A stretch of 64,000 nucleotides of DNA, from positions 1,364,001 to 1,428,000 of the forward strand of contig NZ_AP024202.1 of the NCBI RefSeq assembly GCF_021654855.1, in the 5' to 3' direction. How positions within the stretch are numbered: the first letter of the stretch is position 1; the number at the start of each line of letters is the position of its first letter. Positions 62,772 through 64,000 of this stretch are shown here, one piece after another. A model generated the notes under the pieces. That model searched no databases. It was given only the letters and a program-made list of their open reading frames with translations, and was not told where the DNA came from. This DNA is from Thiomicrorhabdus immobilis. Its GTDB lineage: Bacteria > Pseudomonadota > Gammaproteobacteria > Thiomicrospirales > Thiomicrospiraceae. A program made the position numbers and the translations under genes.

Positions 62772-64000
62772 TTAAACTTTTTCAACTTTGATAGTGAATT
62801 CTTGCGAACGGAAACCGGCCACCACTGGATCGACCTTGTAACCAATCACTTTATTGATTGCACTACCAAAACCAACTGCTCGGCTTAAGGCCGCGTTTTC
62901 CGTTCCGAAAGAGGAATACATAAAGACCGACTCTGGCTGAACTTGGTTGGTCACATAGGCTTTACCATCGACATTCAAGCTTTCATCTTCCAGGTTGGTG
63001 ATTTTAATTTTGTCACCGGTTTTGATATTCAACTTATCCGCACGGGTTGGGTTAATCCAAATACCGGTGTAAATGTCTTCTTTGAATGTATTGATGGCCG
63101 ACAATACCGGGTTGTTGGCGTTGGTAGAGCCATGCGAAACCGTCGGTGACTTACCATAAGTGAAGTAGAATTCACCGTCACCCAACATGCGGTCTTGTAA
63201 GACTTTCTCACCCAAAATCCCCGATGGGAAATGGGTGGCCAACACACCAAAGTTAGGCGCACGGGTTGTGCTGTTACCACGTATCATTTCAAATAAGCCT
63301 GAATAGAACTCGATACGTCCAGACTTGGTTGGTACGGGCATTTTTTGAGGCATGGCCGCTTCTTCAAGCAGTTCATCCATGGTTTTGATGTAATAAACCC
63401 CTTTTTCACGCAACACTTTCTCAAAAGTTTCCGGCGTTTCACCCACTTCATGTGCCGCATGTTCCATGCTCACACGGCGGTAAGCCGCCGCGATAGGTGC
63501 TGCTGTGCCCTTAGCTTGTTCTTCGGCCACATACTTTTTGGCTTTTTCGGCTGACAGGCCTGCTAGGTTATCGATGGTTTGATAATAGGCTTCAACCCCA
63601 GCTTTACCTGAAATGATTTCTGTCATTTTGAACATCACATCGGTCACTTCTTGGGTATCGTATAAAGGGTCAATCGCTTTGAAACGAGTGGTCAAACCTA
63701 AATCTTGGTTCACCCCGTTGCCGTAAACACCCGGTTCGTCACGCTCTAGATAAGTCGAGTTTGGAAGAATGACATCGGCATAAGCGGTGGTATCAGAAGG
63801 TAAAACATCCATACAGACCACACAACTGACGTTTTCATGGTTTAGCATCTCTTTCCAGTAAGAGTCCGGGAAATAGTGATGTACCGGGTTAGCGCCATTG
63901 ATGAAGAATGCTTTGGTGAGGTATTTTTCACCCTTGTACTCCACCTCACCACGAACCGATTCAAACAGACCGGTATCGGCCATGACCGGTAAAGAGACCC
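62772..64000 (-). CDS. Molybdopterin oxidoreductase catalytic subunit (C-terminal part)
   Basis: About 409 residues of the C-terminal half; the frame stays open through the right edge, so the N-terminus with Tat signal and first cluster is outside the window. Visible are FINGANPVHHYFPDS, DVLPSDTTAYADVILPNSTY followed by LERDEPGVYGNG, and the MopB C-terminal domain (GIWINPTRADKLNIKTGDKI). It resembles polysulfide/thiosulfate reductase PsrA/PhsA; sulfite dehydrogenase SoeA or TtrA cannot be excluded. Confidence 0.82.
   Translation of the reverse strand, partial: VSLPVMADTGLFESVRGEVEYKGEKYLTKAFFINGANPVHHYFPDSYWKEMLNHENVSCVVCMDVLPSDTTAYADVILPNSTYLERDEPGVYGNGVNQDLGLTTRFKAIDPLYDTQEVTDVMFKMTEIISGKAGVEAYYQTIDNLAGLSAEKAKKYVAEEQAKGTAAPIAAAYRRVSMEHAAHEVGETPETFEKVLREKGVYYIKTMDELLEEAAMPQKMPVPTKSGRIEFYSGLFEMIRGNSTTRAPNFGVLATHFPSGILGEKVLQDRMLGDGEFYFTYGKSPTVSHGSTNANNPVLSAINTFKEDIYTGIWINPTRADKLNIKTGDKIKITNLEDESLNVDGKAYVTNQVQPESVFMYSSFGTENAALSRAVGFGSAINKVIGYKVDPVVAGFRSQEFTIKVEKV
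63555..63562. repeat. CAGGCCTG copy inside the molybdoenzyme gene
   Basis: Context GACAGGCCTGCT; encodes Ala-Gly-Leu. Confidence 0.8.

Noticed and set aside
1-64000. CRISPR arrays, tRNA, rRNA, insertion sequences, prophage
   Set aside because: No spaced direct repeats, cloverleaf-like segments, transposase motifs or phage genes were recognised.

Overview
The window is a gene-dense stretch of moderate to low GC gammaproteobacterial chromosome. Evidence for the lineage is the conserved block rpsB-tsf-pyrH-frr-uppS-cdsA-rseP-bamA-skp-lpxD-fabZ-lpxA-lpxB-rnhB, the map-glnD-dapD and yffB-dapE neighbourhoods, and a tsaB-yoaA pair. The polysulfide-reductase-like operon together with c-di-GMP and chemotaxis genes would fit a motile sulfur-oxidising chemolithotroph of the Thiomicrospira/Hydrogenovibrio/Thiomicrorhabdus type. 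That assignment is inference. I see no tRNA, rRNA, CRISPR, IS element or prophage.

Layout. 1-3.8 kb: tsaB (cut by the window edge), yoaA helicase, an rpmJ of the zinc-ligand-poor type, and cheV. 3.9-17.3 kb: the minus-strand lipid A / outer-membrane / translation block, split by terminators into rpsB-tsf, pyrH-frr and uppS to rnhB; dxr and dnaE are missing from their usual places. 17.5-24.8 kb: map, glnD, a VOC protein, dapD, yffB, dapE and a small membrane protein. 24.9-31 kb: a cNMP-domain protein, an NSS transporter, murB, an MscS channel, nagZ and a MOSC protein. 31-36.2 kb: peptide ABC permeases overlapping an L,D-transpeptidase, a c-di-GMP-I riboswitch in front of a secreted DUF2202 protein, and a peptide-binding protein. 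36.3-44.9 kb: TolC-like protein, CYTH protein, cysM, a UbiA-family prenyltransferase, a poly-HAMP chemoreceptor, a possible secreted lysozyme-like protein and a GST. 45-53.2 kb: two c-di-GMP enzymes, trhP with a ferredoxin, a family-6 UDG and rimO. 53.4-56.5 kb: an apparently Fur-controlled operon of outer-membrane protein, FMN-binding protein, ApbE and a small membrane cytochrome b. 56.5-59.6 kb: hemJ, two tandem SlyD-like isomerases and apbC/mrp. 59.7-64 kb: HybE-like and TorD chaperones and a PsrABC-like molybdoenzyme (catalytic subunit cut by the window edge).

Two features stand out. (1) The palindrome CAGGCCTG, usually extended to ACCAGGCCTGGT, occurs 22 times by my reading, where chance would give less than one. 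It lies in all three reading frames and is concentrated between genes, where some copies form terminator hairpins. It behaves like a genome-wide DNA signal such as an uptake sequence or a HIP1-type element. (2) The Fur-box-preceded flavin/cytochrome operon looks like an iron-starvation-induced extracytosolic electron-transfer (possibly ferric-reductase) system.

Cyclic-di-GMP is a recurring theme: a riboswitch, a CBS-GGDEF protein and a PhnD-PAS-GGDEF-EAL protein, next to CheV and a chemoreceptor. Cell-wall turnover is another: murB, nagZ, the L,D-transpeptidase, peptide permeases and a possible lysozyme-like protein.
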